Shown in pieces: positions 23,190 to 34,130 of a stretch of DNA of 51,379 nt. The stretch spans positions 1,089,661 to 1,141,039 of the forward strand of contig RDEW01000014.1 of NCBI GenBank assembly GCA_011109175.1, written 5' to 3'. Each line of letters opens with the position of its first letter. Within the stretch, counting starts at the first letter, position 1. Both the position numbers and the translations under genes were made by a program. The notes below the pieces were generated by a model. It made no database searches. It saw only the letters and a program-made list of their open reading frames with translations, and was not told the DNA's origin. The stretch comes from Dicyema japonicum (taxonomy: Eukaryota; Dicyemida; Rhombozoa; Dicyemidae).

Positions 23190-23550
23190 AATGGGATTGC
23201 AATTAAATTTAAAAATTTATATTTGGAAAAATATTAAGTAATTATTTATACTCTTTATTTATACTTTATTAACTAACCAAAAACGTTAATATTCAACTAA
23301 CGCCTTGTTTCCTGATATTCTGTTTAGCGGGAATATAATCCGCGTTGCTCTTCTGCTAGACTTTTAAGTCTGCTTGGAACAACGATGTCGATGTGGTGAA
23401 TTGTTTACAGAAAAAGACTATACCCGCTGTCACGCAGACGGAGCTCCGGGAGATTTCATCGTCACACCATGTTAAACACGACTGTCATGAGAGCTATCGA
23501 AGACACCGTGTTGCTTTCTGGAACCCGTCGGTCTTGACAGGACTGGCGGC
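23190..23550. other. Upstream flank of SRRT and 5' part of an RLE fragment
   Basis: The first 110 bp are AT-rich, followed by a GC-richer block from 23330 (GCGGGAATATAATCCGCG, AGACGGAGCTCCGGGAG). The block resembles LINE-derived DNA feeding into the RLE fragment, and its base composition is unlike the AT-rich surroundings. No gene was called. Confidence 0.4.
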
Positions 23551-24116
23551 AATAGGCCGGTTGGCGTAACAACAATGCCATGGAGCCGAGGGAGGTGTCT
23601 TGCTTGTGATTCAACGTGTAAGCATACTTTTTCTAATGGGAGTTTGTTTAAGCCATCGTTGCGAGCGGGTTCCGCAAATGCCATGGAGCCGAGGGAGGTG
23701 TCTTGCTTGTGATTCAACGTGTAAGCATACTTTTTCTAATGGGAGTTTGTTTAAGCCATCGTTGCGAGCGGGTTCCGCAACAAGCACTGCTGAATATATG
23801 AAAAGGAGGAAGTACCACGGCACCGTGGGCTAGTTCGTTTTTTAGCCGATCTCAGTTGAGATGCCTGTAGTTATTGACCCTAGCACGTCTGAGTTTATCA
23901 GTTTAATCGGACAACTTGTAGGGAAGCGGAAGGGTGAACCTAGAATGATGAGATGGTCTTTCCAGAACATTGGGCTCTCGATTATGAATGGTAATTCGCA
24001 TTATGTGCTCTACGCTGCAGGCCATTACAGCGGAAAATTTGAGGAAGCAGTGAGATGGTTAGTTAGTTAATAGCACTCCCGCGTTGCCATAAGCACGTAA
24101 AATGCCTAGGTTTTCG
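23550..24116 (+). pseudogene. RLE-type non-LTR pol C-terminal fragment
   Basis: Plus-strand pieces match the domain at 40387-40932. They include GRCLACDSTCKHTF (the 'LVWDATCVDT' strand with Trp changed to Cys), SLRAGSATSTAEYMKRRKY, and a final frame 23861-24070 (VVIDPSTSEFISLIGQLVGK ... QNIGLSIMNGN). These correspond to the RxGN-type C-terminal end of the domain. A 103-bp duplication (23574 repeated at 23677) breaks it. After the stop at 24070 comes the repeat also found at 19601. It is read as a restriction-like endonuclease tail of an R2/NeSL-type LINE; the clade is inferred. Confidence 0.6.
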
Positions 24117-24129
24117 CTCGTGTCGTACA

Positions 24130-26690
24130 CTCGACTATCCTCCCAGTCAGCCTGCTCCATCTAGCTATCGGTTTGCATTTACATATTTTGTAGAGAGTGT
24201 CGTTTTTGATAATCTGTGGCAATTTGATTCCCGAAATTTTTCTCAATTGATTTCTATGAAATGTGTCTTGTCTGTCAAGGTCCGTTTTTGATGTTCCCCA
24301 TGCTCCCGAGTTATATAATAGGACTGAAGATTTAAGGAGATAAGTTTTCTACGAATCAAAATACTCCACATTTTTTTCAGTGCACACGATGCCAACATCT
24401 CTATGCGAGCAGTTTCCAGCATCACCCAAAAACGACCCGAGCCTTTTAGTAAACCTTCATTTCTCATCGATCTGTGTCGGTAACCGCTGAATCCAAGTTA
24501 ACTCAGTTTTTTCTGAATTGATCTTCAAAGACCATATCTCCAGAACTGTTGTGGCTTTATCTACTACAGTTCTTAGAACCTCCACATCCTCAGACGCAAG
24601 GTGTCATCAGCATACATTAATTCCACAAAATGATTATTTAAGTGACCCAATTCTTTTCTAACGTCCCTCAACACAGCTTCCAAATAGATTGCAAAGAGAA
24701 CTGGCGAAAGCGAGTCCCCTTGCAGAGTCCCAATCACGTTCGTGAATTTTTCCGAATAGCCCATCTTCACTTTCACTATGAGGCTCGTGTCAGCCAGCAA
24801 AAAACGCACAATCCTCTAACAGTCCTCATTAATTATGTTTTTGAAAACTTGCAGTAGTTTATCTCGGCAGACACAGCCGAATGCTTTCGATAAGTCGACT
24901 CCCAGAAAATACATTGTTTTTCTATACTTCTGACATATTGCCGTAACCACCGATGACTCCATACTATATCAGCAGTCGATCTTCCTGGTCTGAATCCGCT
25001 TTGAATGGTGACAAGTATTGGTCAACTGAATTTAATATTCAATGTTGTAATCGACAATGTTTTTCGTAAAGTGGTCAAAAGCACGATCGGCCTGAGATTT
25101 TCAATTGGACCTGCAGGTTTGCCAGGTTTTGTAAAGGAAGTAGAACTCCCATCACGATGTCAATTGAACAATGAGTCCTGAATATCTCGTTGAATATAAA
25201 AATTATCTTTTCTGCTAGCTGGGTTGGTGCGTATTTTAACAACTCCACACATATATTTTCATAGTCAGTAGCACTGTTGTTATTCAGACAAAGGAGTGCT
25301 CCGCGAATCTCGGAATCCGTAAACACATTATTAAGTGAGCGAGGCTGTCCTTCGAATTGTGTGATGGGTAAAATATCATCTCGATTGAACTGCTTGCTAA
25401 AGTGTTGGGCTATAACTCCATTGGTGACAATCTGGACTCACTGAGGGACCTAGCAAAGAACAGAAGAGCTTGGAGCAACCAAACTAATTCTCTTATATTT
25501 TTTGCTGCACATGCGGGGCTATAAATATTATGGCTCTCGTGAAAGTGCTAATAATAATAAGTCCAGCAGAACGGTTGGCGTTCAATACAAAGTGATCAAA
25601 CTCATCTTGAATTTTTAAATTCGTTTTAGCTTACCCGCGGTTGAGTAAACGCACAGCCATAAATATTTTTGCACCTGAATGTAGTCTTTCCACTTCCAAT
25701 CCTCGTTGGTTCAAAAATTTGACCATGATTGGAGCATATTCTTCTTAATTCCGTGTTGTATTTTATTCCGCAATTTTTTTAATTCGGATTTTCGTTCAGG
25801 ATCACAAGTTTCAATTTGAAGTCTTATATCTCGTTAACGGATAGACAATTCATTGGCTGTCGAGTTATATGCTTCTTTATATCTTCCTTTCATAGTATTT
25901 TCGCGAATCCCAACTGTTTCTTCGGCAGCCGTCATTATGGCTTCAGAGATTCTCTTCCACATGATGTGGGGTAGGCCATCCATAGAAATATTGGATAGAT
26001 ACTGGTCCATTCGCTGCTGGTATCTCGTGAGGAGTGCAGGATTATTTACTAATTCTTTCCCCCTATAATCTGTGTTTTTCTGGAACGTGCATGATTCGCA
26101 TATAATATTCCTAATATTCAACCGACAGACTACGATCTTGTGATCGCTATTTGTCAATGCTCCTCCATACGAACGGGAGTCCACTAATAATCTCTTGTGC
26201 AACTGTTTGCACGAGATATTATTTATTTGATTAACCATTTTTATTTGTTCTACAACCTACCCAGGTGGTCTTGTTGCACAGAAACAAATTGTAGGTATTA
26301 CAAAAGTCGATCATAAAATTTCCAGAAGAAATTGATATCCCCTTCCGTGATTACCAATGCAACTTTCACCTCTGCGTTTAATTCCTGCCTTTGAATTCCA
26401 GTCTCCCGCAACAAAAATCAGCATGGACGAGCAGAGTTTAGAGTATACTTCCGATAAACTCATATAAAAATCATCAAGCTCATTTATAGAGGTTGATAAT
26501 CTTTCTGTGTGGGGGGCATACACATTTATGACAGTCATAATCGATCTTTTATTACGTGATCCGATATTAATATCAATTCGGTCTGTTACCCTCCAAACTT
26601 TGAGTAACCGATCCACAAGTGAGATGTGCAAAGCCCATCCCATAATGACGGGAGTCGGATGGTAGTAGTATTAACCGGTAATTGTCATAG
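24130..26690 (-). mobile_element. RTE-like non-LTR retrotransposon (decayed)
   Basis: Minus-strand LINE of a different clade from the Ingi-like copies. The endonuclease is at 26643-25834 with VINVYAPHTERL, FVAGDWNSKAG and GGALTNSDHKIVVCR, the last being the SDH motif. RT parts follow: ALLCLNNNSATDYENI, then a SKAF block near 24880, then GTLQGDSLSPVLFAIYLEAV and LMYADDTLR. After this comes a 3' region with ILIRRKLI. The GTLQGDSLSP and YLEA wording is typical of RTE-like families. Frameshifts separate the parts. A related plus-strand copy is at 46740-47890. Confidence 0.8.
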
Positions 26691-26759
26691 TATACATGTC
26701 GTTCCACTGTCACCTTCGTCTCATGCAGTCATGCCACACCGGTTTTGTATCTTTTTAGA

Positions 26760-27000
26760 TCCGTACATAGAATGTTCTGTTTGTGGCAATTCCTATGACA
26801 TTGAAAGATGTAATGGAAAAAAGCGTAAAGTGGATTGATCAAGAATACAATGAAGACATTACAATGAAAGAGGTGTCAACCAACAAAGTTACTAACCTGG
26901 AAACGATTCCTGATTGGATGTACACTGGGACAACTTATTTAATCCCAAAGCTTACAACCCCCACTCTGCTGCAGATTATCGATTGATAACAGTCTGACAT
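26760..27000 (+). pseudogene. Short RLE-type RT fragment
   Basis: The plus-strand frame 26783-26986 contains VKWIDQEYNEDITMKE, then IPDWMYTGTTYLIPK. Shifted by one frame comes NPKAYNPHSAADYRLIT, the 'PKxYRPIT' strand of the first RT block. It is the start of an RT domain in the style of R2/NeSL-like elements and is truncated on both sides. It lies between the RTE-like element and a tail module near 27170. Confidence 0.6.
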
Positions 27001-27109
27001 CCTCACTCGAAACTTTTAATGTCACAGAATCGATAGTACTTTGCATGTTTTAAGTATTTGTGTTAAATATTAAGTTATTATTTATATAAGCCTATCCAAG
27101 ATGAGGAGA

Positions 27110-27225
27110 AACCTTGCCCTTTATGAGATTAATCCAAGATTCCAAGACCAACATTAATCATGGTGGGATTACTTAATTTAGACAATAACTACTGTCCTCC
27201 TGTGATTACGGGTTAATAAATAATT
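27110..27225 (+). repeat. Short LINE-tail (SINE-like) copy near ENY2
   Basis: Contains GAAACCTTGCCCTTTATGAG, ATTAATCCAAG and GGTGGGATTACTTAATTTAG, then CCTGTGATTACGGGTTAATA. It aligns by eye along its length with the copy at 37264-37422, so both come from one source sequence. It lies just downstream of the ENY2 stop codon and could supply part of its 3' UTR. Confidence 0.6.
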
Positions 27226-27250
27226 TAAAAAATCAATATTTTGTAAGATA

Positions 27251-27593
27251 TTATTGTAATAAATCAGAATATCCTTGGTTTTTTAATATTATTTTTATAT
27301 TATTAATCAAATTATCAACCACGTGTTGAGGAATATCGTCTAAATATTATAATAGTGAATAACTGTGTGCTTGAGGTGATAATATATTACAAATATTGTC
27401 TATATTTACGTTTTCATTCCTTTGAATCAATTCTTGACATCGATTTCGAATGGAATCCTCCCACCCTGATGACTTTAGATCTTTTTTAATCATATCTTTC
27501 AGTCTAAAGTACACATTTTTATCAATACTTTTCAAGTTGACCACTATTGTCAAGAATAGTCTTAAGTCGTGTTGTCAAACCCACATGATCCAT
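27251..27593 (-). CDS. ENY2: ENY2/Sus1 transcription and mRNA export factor
   Basis: ENY2 is the small helical subunit of the SAGA deubiquitinase module and of TREX-2. The start ATG at 27593 is preceded directly by an in-frame TAG. Three exons (27593-27529, 27503-27364, 27339-27251) are joined by 25-nt and 24-nt GT-AG introns and give 97 residues, close to the roughly 100 of animal ENY2. Visible matches: TRLKTILDNSG, KLKDMIKKDLKSSGWED followed by SIRNRCQELI, the NVNIDNICNILSPQAH helix, and a C-terminal DNLINNIKIILKNQG helix. The first intron makes the usual 'GERERLKEL'-like junction exact. The longest simple frame, starting at a TTG at 27553, would miss the true N-terminus. Confidence 0.95.
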
Positions 27594-27639
27594 CTATTTT
27601 TAATTATATAATAATTAATTATAATTAAATTAAAATTAT

Positions 27640-28420
27640 TAAACCAGAAAACATATAATCATATTAAATTCGAGAGAAACTGGTCGAGGATCCTGGAGAA
27701 ACTAGTCCTAAAAGTTATTCGCCCTTCTCTCCCACAACCTACATTCCAACATGGCTTCAAGGAAGGATTATCAACAACCTCCTTCCTAACGACATTAATG
27801 AAGTTCATAACTGAAGGACACAAGAACAAGCCAAAACAAGAAAAATCGGTCATATGTACGATCGACATTCAAAAAGCTTTCGACTCTGTCCCAAAGAAGA
27901 TCCTCATACGAAAAATATTTTTGACAAAAATTGATGCACCATTAAAGTTATGGTTAGCAAATTTCGTAAGTGGACGCCGAGGAAAAGTGTCCGTCGGAAA
28001 CAAGAGTTTCAGATCGGGATTATTACCCAATGGTGTACCCCAAGGATCTCCTCTGTCACCAATCCTTTTTAATTTGTTTTTGAATGATCTCCCCGTACCT
28101 ATGAATAATAATGACATGCTACTTTCCTATGCCGATGACATAGTTGTCGCATCTAGGGACGTAAATGTCATGCTAAAGAAAGACTACAAGGAATACTAAA
28201 TAACATATATGGATGGTTGTGCGATAATCGACTAAATGCATGTTCCGAAAAGTCAGCATGAAAAAGACCCCCGTCCGTATAGAAAATACGTGGGATCACG
28301 GTCGGAGCATCGACAATAAATGGCCCGATTATTGAGAGATGCCGGGATCACCTGAATATTAGTTATTGGTTAAGACGGTGTTTCTTTGGCTTAAATAATA
28401 ATAATAAAAAAAATTCAAAC
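27640..28420 (+). mobile_element. Ingi-like LINE fragment with intact RT core
   Basis: A well-preserved plus-strand RT core: RILEKLVLKVI, FQHGFKEGLSTTSFLTTLM, ICTIDIQKAFDSVPKKILIR, LWLANFVSGRRGKVSVGN, LLPNGVPQGSPLSPILFNLF and LLSYADDIVVASRD. The frame is open from about 27690 to 28197, so this is the youngest-looking RT in the window. The 3' region is short and ends with GGGATCACCTGAATATTAG, GTTTCTTTGGCTTAAATAAT and a TAA-repeat run at 28340-28420. It is 5'-truncated at about 27640, just upstream of ENY2 on the other strand. Confidence 0.85.
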
Positions 28421-28424
28421 AACA

Positions 28425-29330
28425 CCGGTGGTACTTAACTAACTAAACAGAACTACTCACAATTATAAAGAACGGTATACTTATCATTGGAGTCGACAGA
28501 CCTCAAAACTTTTGGTCTCAGACGATACCATGAAGAAGATTACCATCAAGCTGTTCCTGTCTCTTTGGATTAATTTGATTAACTTATACATTCCACCACA
28601 AGGATTCTGCCCAAAATCCTACACCTCAAACCTACCCAGCTTCTCAGCACTAAAGAACGCTTTAATGTGCTGCTACCTTAATGCACGACACTCCGTTTAG
28701 TTTGCTTCATTGTCTTCTGACAGTCGAGGTGAGTTCATCAAAATGGTCTTAATCAAACCGAAAAAAATGAACCTTACAAAGAACTATTCTCAGACAAGCA
28801 GGTCTCAGAAGTTATCGTCGGATTAAAGAGCTCATTATTATTTTCAATTCACCTAAAACACCTAAGCAAATACGCAATTAGCAACCTAACGGAAATTTTT
28901 AACCTGTCCGTTAACTCATAAGGCCGGAAAACCAAAAAAAATCAAAGTTTATACATACAATCTCATTGACCTCTACTATATCAAAAGTGTTGGAAAAGTT
29001 GATTGAAATTACTCATTCCCTAACTCAACTGAATTTCCAACACGGATTCTGTTCTGGAAGATCAACCACGACTTTCTTATCAACGCTTTCGCAGTTCATT
29101 GCGGATGGATTCAACACTACCCCAAAACACATGCGGACAACGATGGTCTCGATTGACATCAACAAGGCTTTGAGTCGGTACCAAGGAAACATTTAATTGG
29201 AAAAATCTTTGATTCAAAAATTCGCCTTAACTTGAAGCTATGGGTTGTAGAGACTCTTGTCATGTACACATTAACAATATAAATAAGGTATTTATTAGCA
29301 TTCCTTGTATTTATCTGGAATACAGCTAAA
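28425..29330 (+). pseudogene. Decayed Ingi-like LINE fragment
   Basis: Plus-strand scraps in LINE order: LYIPPQGFCPKSYTSNLPSF and NARHS (endonuclease strands); a short piece near 28860 resembling the IKHLGP block; then STISKVLEKLIEITHS, FQHGFCSGRSTTTFLSTLSQ and VSIDINKAL. The RT then breaks near 29170. Internal sequence between endonuclease and RT is deleted. Confidence 0.65.
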
Positions 29331-29775
29331 CTGTCATTAAATCCTATTACTCTGTACATTCTCTCGTAAGATACTTGTGGATAGCAAAACCAAACCAGAA
29401 GTGTTCGCATTCAGGTTGTTTAGTGAATCTTTTCGAGGGTTTTCCAGAAAACATGTGTGTTAGAATACGGATTAAGACTAGAGACTTTGTTCTTTTTGGA
29501 TTTCGTCAAATTTTTAAATAATTAAAGACAGATAATTCTTCCTTTAACATCAAATATATTATTGATTATTAAGGCACTTTCACGCAAGCCATAATGTTTA
29601 TAGCCCTGAATGTGCAACATAGAAACAAGTATGCCAGTTTTAAAGGGGCAACATATATGCAAGTGCGTACCCAAAAAAGTTTGGGCAAAAGGAATCAAAT
29701 TCCGGAGAATCTGTATCTATTCGGGGACCAAAAAAAGTGCTTGTTTTAAGCCCAAATAACACTTTTAATAATTTA
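29330..29775. other. Unassigned spacer
   Basis: No motif recognised; AT-rich from 29500 (AAATTTTTAAATAATTAAAG). It lies between two LINE copies of opposite orientation. Confidence 0.35.
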
Positions 29776-32380
29776 TTATTATTAAAAACCAAAAATCACG
29801 GACAAATTAAATAACTACATAGCCGTCAAATGATTCTGGCCGCCTCGAATAGCCATCTCATTCTTGCTCGGTGTTCCTCTAGGGATCCAACGCATTTCCG
29901 GATTGGGAGTGGGTTTCTGACTTTTTTTGGTGGTAGTAAGATTCCAGTTTTCTTCACTAATTCCTCAAATAGTGTAGGGTTTGGTGGTGTCTGGGAAACC
30001 CTTTGCAGAGCCTTACTGTCCATTTTTTGGAATGTATTAATTTTTTACATATTCGCGTTTGATAGTTTGGTTCCCCATGCAGCACACCCGTAAGTTAGAG
30101 ACGGTTGAATATACTGCACGTAGAGCGAGTCCAAATTTGAGTTGAAACACCAATTATATTGTCCAAGGAGTGTTTTAACAAAATTTAGCTTTCGTTGTGC
30201 CTAAGAGATGACGTTGTCAATGTGTTTGCTGAAGGTCAAGAGTGGCTCGCATGTTACGCCCAGTATCTAGACCGAGTTGGTCGTGCTTGAGGGACCCCAT
30301 TTGGAAGGAACTTGGGCACTGATCAAGTTTTTCCAGCAGTTACTCTTCCTCTTCTTCCATTTAGGAAATTTGCGATCCAGATTTTCAGGTTGTTTGGAAT
30401 TTTTGACGTAAAGATCTTCCTTATCAAAAACTTTTTTGAGAGTGTCGAAAGCTTTTTCTATATTGATGGAGCACAACAAAGACTTCTGATAAGGGTTGCG
30501 TTTTAGGCCATCCTTTATGAAATTTGTAAAGCATGTAAGATGCGTTTCTGTGGAGTGTTTTTTGAATCCATGTTGAACGGGTGTATCAGGAAGGTATGGT
30601 TTGATTAGTTCAAGAATCAGCTTTTCCAAAAGTTTTGATGTAACACATAGGAGAGATGTTGGTCTGTATGAGACTGGTGATCCCTTTGCTCGCCCGGGTT
30701 TCAGAGTAGGTCGTATGTTTGATAGTTACCATATGGAAGGAATACAATTTTCGTTGATTGAAAAGTTGGAAATTTTTGTGAGGGCCATGATAGCATAGGG
30801 GCCTATGTTTTTCAAAACTATTGTAAGGATTCCGTCCGGACCATATGAATAAGTCGACTTTTGACCCTTGACCATATTCTGTACGTTCTCCACAAAGAGA
30901 ACAATCGGGGAGGTGGCTCTTTTAGGTTTGAGGGCTAGGATGGATGGACCTTCGAATTTCTTGTGTGGGATGAAACTCGTGGAGAAGTAGTACTTCATAA
31001 GTTTGTTTAGGAAGATCTTGTTTTCCACTTCATCACGTGTGACCGGGTTGTCAGCGTTACTAAAGCTTCTAAGTGTTTTCCACATTTTTGTAAGGGAGTT
31101 CTGCTTGTTTAGATTGGACATGAGGTTTTTCCAAACCTTCTCTTGTTTCTTCTTTGCATTGTTCCTGATCTCTCTTTCTAATGTACGAATTCTCAATCTT
31201 GATTCCCAGGATTATTTTTGGAGGTTTTTAGGTAATTTTTTTCTTTTATGAGTGGATCGGCTCTGGGAGAAAACGTCTTTCTTGAAGTCAGTGGCCTTCT
31301 TTTAATACAAATTTTCATTCCCTCGCGTACCATTCTATTAAAATAGTGTAGTGCTTTATCGATGTTGAAATTGGATAAATGAAAGTCAACTAGATAATAG
31401 TCGACAAAATTTGAGAACTTTTCCCAGTCGACATTTTTGTAGTCTGCAAATAAAACAGGTTTTTTTATAATTGACACTCTTCTTTCAAACTTAATCATAA
31501 CATGATTATGGTCACTGCTGGTCTCTTATAGCACTGTCTATTTTGTTAATGTTTCGATGTTTGGTGAGGCTAGAGTGAGATCGGGGGACGATGTCCTGTC
31601 ATTCGCTCTAAAGGGAATCCTTGTATTAAATGTAGGGTTGTTTAATATTATCAGGTCATCCAGATTCGATAACAATTAGTTTCCTCCGACATCGCATGGT
31701 TGCTTCTTGAACCATGTCGGATGCTTTGCGTTTAGGTCTCCGCAAAGTGATATATTTTTGATTTGTCGATGTCTGACAGGGAGGCATGAGTTGGGCGGTA
31801 CCACATACACATTCAATATGTTTATGCTTCCGATGCTTGTCTTGACTGAAATACTAATATATTAAAAGTTTCGTTAGCGTACGGAATTTCTTTTTTGATA
31901 AAGGTAAGCAATCCACCACCACCACCCAGCTAGCCGGTCGCGCCTGATGACGTGATAGTTTGGGAAAACGGGAGTGGAAGAAGACGGAGTCAGTCTTGTT
32001 TCTTAGAGTAGGCAAATGTCAAAAGGTTTCTGAGTTCGAAAATTTTCCCTTTCACTCCAATTATGTTTAGTTGAATCAAAATAATGGGTTTTCGAGGTCC
32101 AGGATTGGGGTTCACATCGCCGGAAAGCATTAGATGGGCTTCCATCGAGGCAGGAGAGAGAGGCCAGTGGGGAGACCGTCCAAGAAGGACATTCCTCTTG
32201 GATTGGACGTAGAGAATGGTTCTTTTATCTGTGAAGTATATTCCACNGTGGGGAGACCGTCCAAGAAGGACATTCCTCTTGGATTGTATGTAGAGAATGG
32301 TTCTTTTATCTTTGAAGTATATTCCACAGTTTTTGTCACCAGAAACGGCGAACCACATGAATTTGGATTTAGAAATTAAA
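29775..32380 (-). mobile_element. Second 2A-bearing Ingi-like LINE
   Basis: Minus-strand LINE with recognisable parts throughout. It has a 5' leader with a 2A-like motif (32118-32095), an endonuclease region (about 32080-31240, damaged, with SDHNHVM-type end near 31510), a linker with IRTLEREIRNNAKKKQEKVW, RT blocks (TYSYGPDGILTIVLKNIG, LILELIKPYLPDTPVQHGFK, CSINIEKAF), and a 3' region with RMRWLFEAARII. The tail near 29830-29775 reads GTCCGTGATTTTTGG, then TTTTTAATAATAATAAA. The RT catalytic half is missing (deletion near 30270). An 81-bp duplication around the N at 32247 repeats part of the leader. Confidence 0.8.
32095..32118 (-). other. 2A-like motif, variant DVNPNPGP
   Basis: The codons spell LSGDVNPNPGP followed by RKPIILIQLNIIGVKGK, the first endonuclease strand. 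It differs from the DVExNPGP consensus only at the Glu (Asn here), a position that matters for activity, so skipping may be weak. The position relative to the endonuclease is the same as in the element at 3131-3154. Confidence 0.7.
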
Positions 32381-32457
32381 AAGCTATTTTTTAAATTGAT
32401 TTAATAAGCTTATTTGTTAATTTGGTTTAAAAATTTCAATAGCAAATGAGCCCTGAT

Positions 32458-33590
32458 TTATGTGGAGTACTCACTTGACCAACATATTTTCATTGTCACT
32501 TTCATCGTATCTAGAATAAACGTGTTGTACCCTTTACTTCCATGAAATAGATAAAAAGGGGTTTTCTTCGTTGAAGAATGCAAGCTTTTATTATAATTAT
32601 ACACTACCAAGTCCAAACATGAAATCCATTCTTTATTTTGTTGTATAAAAGGTTTTTTTTGTAACCAACGAGTCAACGTTTGGTTACAACGTTCTACTTG
32701 GCCCTGGGATTGAGGATGCCTTGGACGACTAAACTTTTGTAAAATGTTAAATTCTTTGCATAAAGAATTAACTAGTTTATTTTTAAACTCTTTCCCATTG
32801 TCAGATTGTAAAATCTGAGGAGCTCCAAAACAATAAAAGATAGATCTTAAAGATGAACAAATAACAGTTGCTTCTTTTGAGACGATCGCTTTTGCAAAAC
32901 AAAATTTGGAATATACGTCAATAACATTAAATATCTATTTAAAGCCATCATTGGCCTGGGACCATCGACTTAAATCCACCAAGTCCATTTGAAATATTTC
33001 TCGAGGAAACTTTGCTTTAATGTGAATCATAGGAATTTGAGCTTTTAAAGGTTGGCTTTGTGCACATGCTGTGCATTCGGAACATACATCACGTATAATG
33101 GATTTTTTGATGGTGAAATAATAATTGTAAAATTCTTTCAGTTTATTGATTCCATAATGATTGGTCAAATGCTGTTTCATGCATTCTATCTTCATAGTTT
33201 GAATATCGTCCTGAGCAATAACACGTTTATGAGCCTCACGTATAATGGATTTTTTGATGGTGAAATAATAATTGTAAAATTCCTTCAGTTTATTAATTCC
33301 ATAATGAGTGGTCAAATGCTGTTTCATGCATTCTATCTTCATAGTTTGAACATCGTCCTGAGCACTAACACGTTTATGAGCCTCATCATTTGTAAAGAGT
33401 TTAGAATCTTCCAACAAGAAAAAATTGGCTTTCTTAATAAACCGAAATTTTTGCATTCGTGTAAAATTTTGGTCGATGATTATGCATTGTAGATATGAAA
33501 CAATATCATCCTCTTGGCCAGTCCTGATCATACTTTTAATATGCATTTTTCTAACACAGATAAAAAATTTTGGTCGATGATTATGCATTG
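32458..33590 (-). pseudogene. Ginger/KRBA2-like integrase
   Basis: A nearly continuous minus-strand integrase. The N-terminal region has YYFTIKKSIIRDVCSECTAC (end of an HHCC-type finger). The core then shows FQMDLVDLSRWSQ (first Asp), APQILQSDNGKEFKNK (second Asp) and RPRHPQSQGQVERCNQTL (the Glu). Then come TRWLQKKPFIQQNKEW and KKTPFYLFHG. The D-D-E triad is therefore complete. The wording is that of KRAB-A-domain-containing-2/SCAND3-type integrases of Ginger DNA transposons rather than LTR elements; no RT is nearby. A stop near 32938 and duplications (33090 repeated at 33237, 33464 repeated near 33568) break the frame. No terminal repeats were found. Confidence 0.75.
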
Positions 33591-33669
33591 TAGATATGAA
33601 ACAATATCATCCTCTTGGCCAGTCCTGATCATACTTTTAATATGCATTTTTCTAACACAGATAATTCGA

Positions 33670-34130
33670 TTTATGAATAAATAGTGAATTAATTTTGGTT
33701 AATTGATCCATAAAAATCAAAGTGTAACGCTTAAAATTGGTGTAACCTGCATGGAGGGCCACACTTAATATGGACAGAATATATATTCAATTTAGTAGAA
33801 TATGTATTAACATTTATAAGTATTTTCTTTTTTTCCTGTTGAAAATAAATCTTTCATTCTAAAGTTATAAATAATAAAAAAGATGACTTTTTACCTAAAG
33901 ATATCAAGCACATAGTAAAACTTCTTGTGATGTTTATTGATAAACTTATCCAAAACCTGAAAAAAATTAATCGGAGGCCATTTTGAATGGGAACCCGTAT
34001 TTCATATCCTTAATTCTCGGACACTTACACTCATATAACAAGAATTCTTGTTAACCGAATACACTTTAATCGCATACGTTTCGAGGTACTTCTATAAAAA
34101 TCAATTCAGAGAGTTACTCGAACTCTCAAG
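33670..34130. other. AT-rich spacer
   Basis: No ORF or motif; AT-rich with short homopolymers (TTTTCTTTTTTTCC). Lies between the integrase and the next LINE. Confidence 0.4.

Noticed and set aside
33052-33492. 146-codon plus-strand frame as a gene
   Set aside because: It is the complement of the integrase and repeats itself because of the 147-bp duplication.
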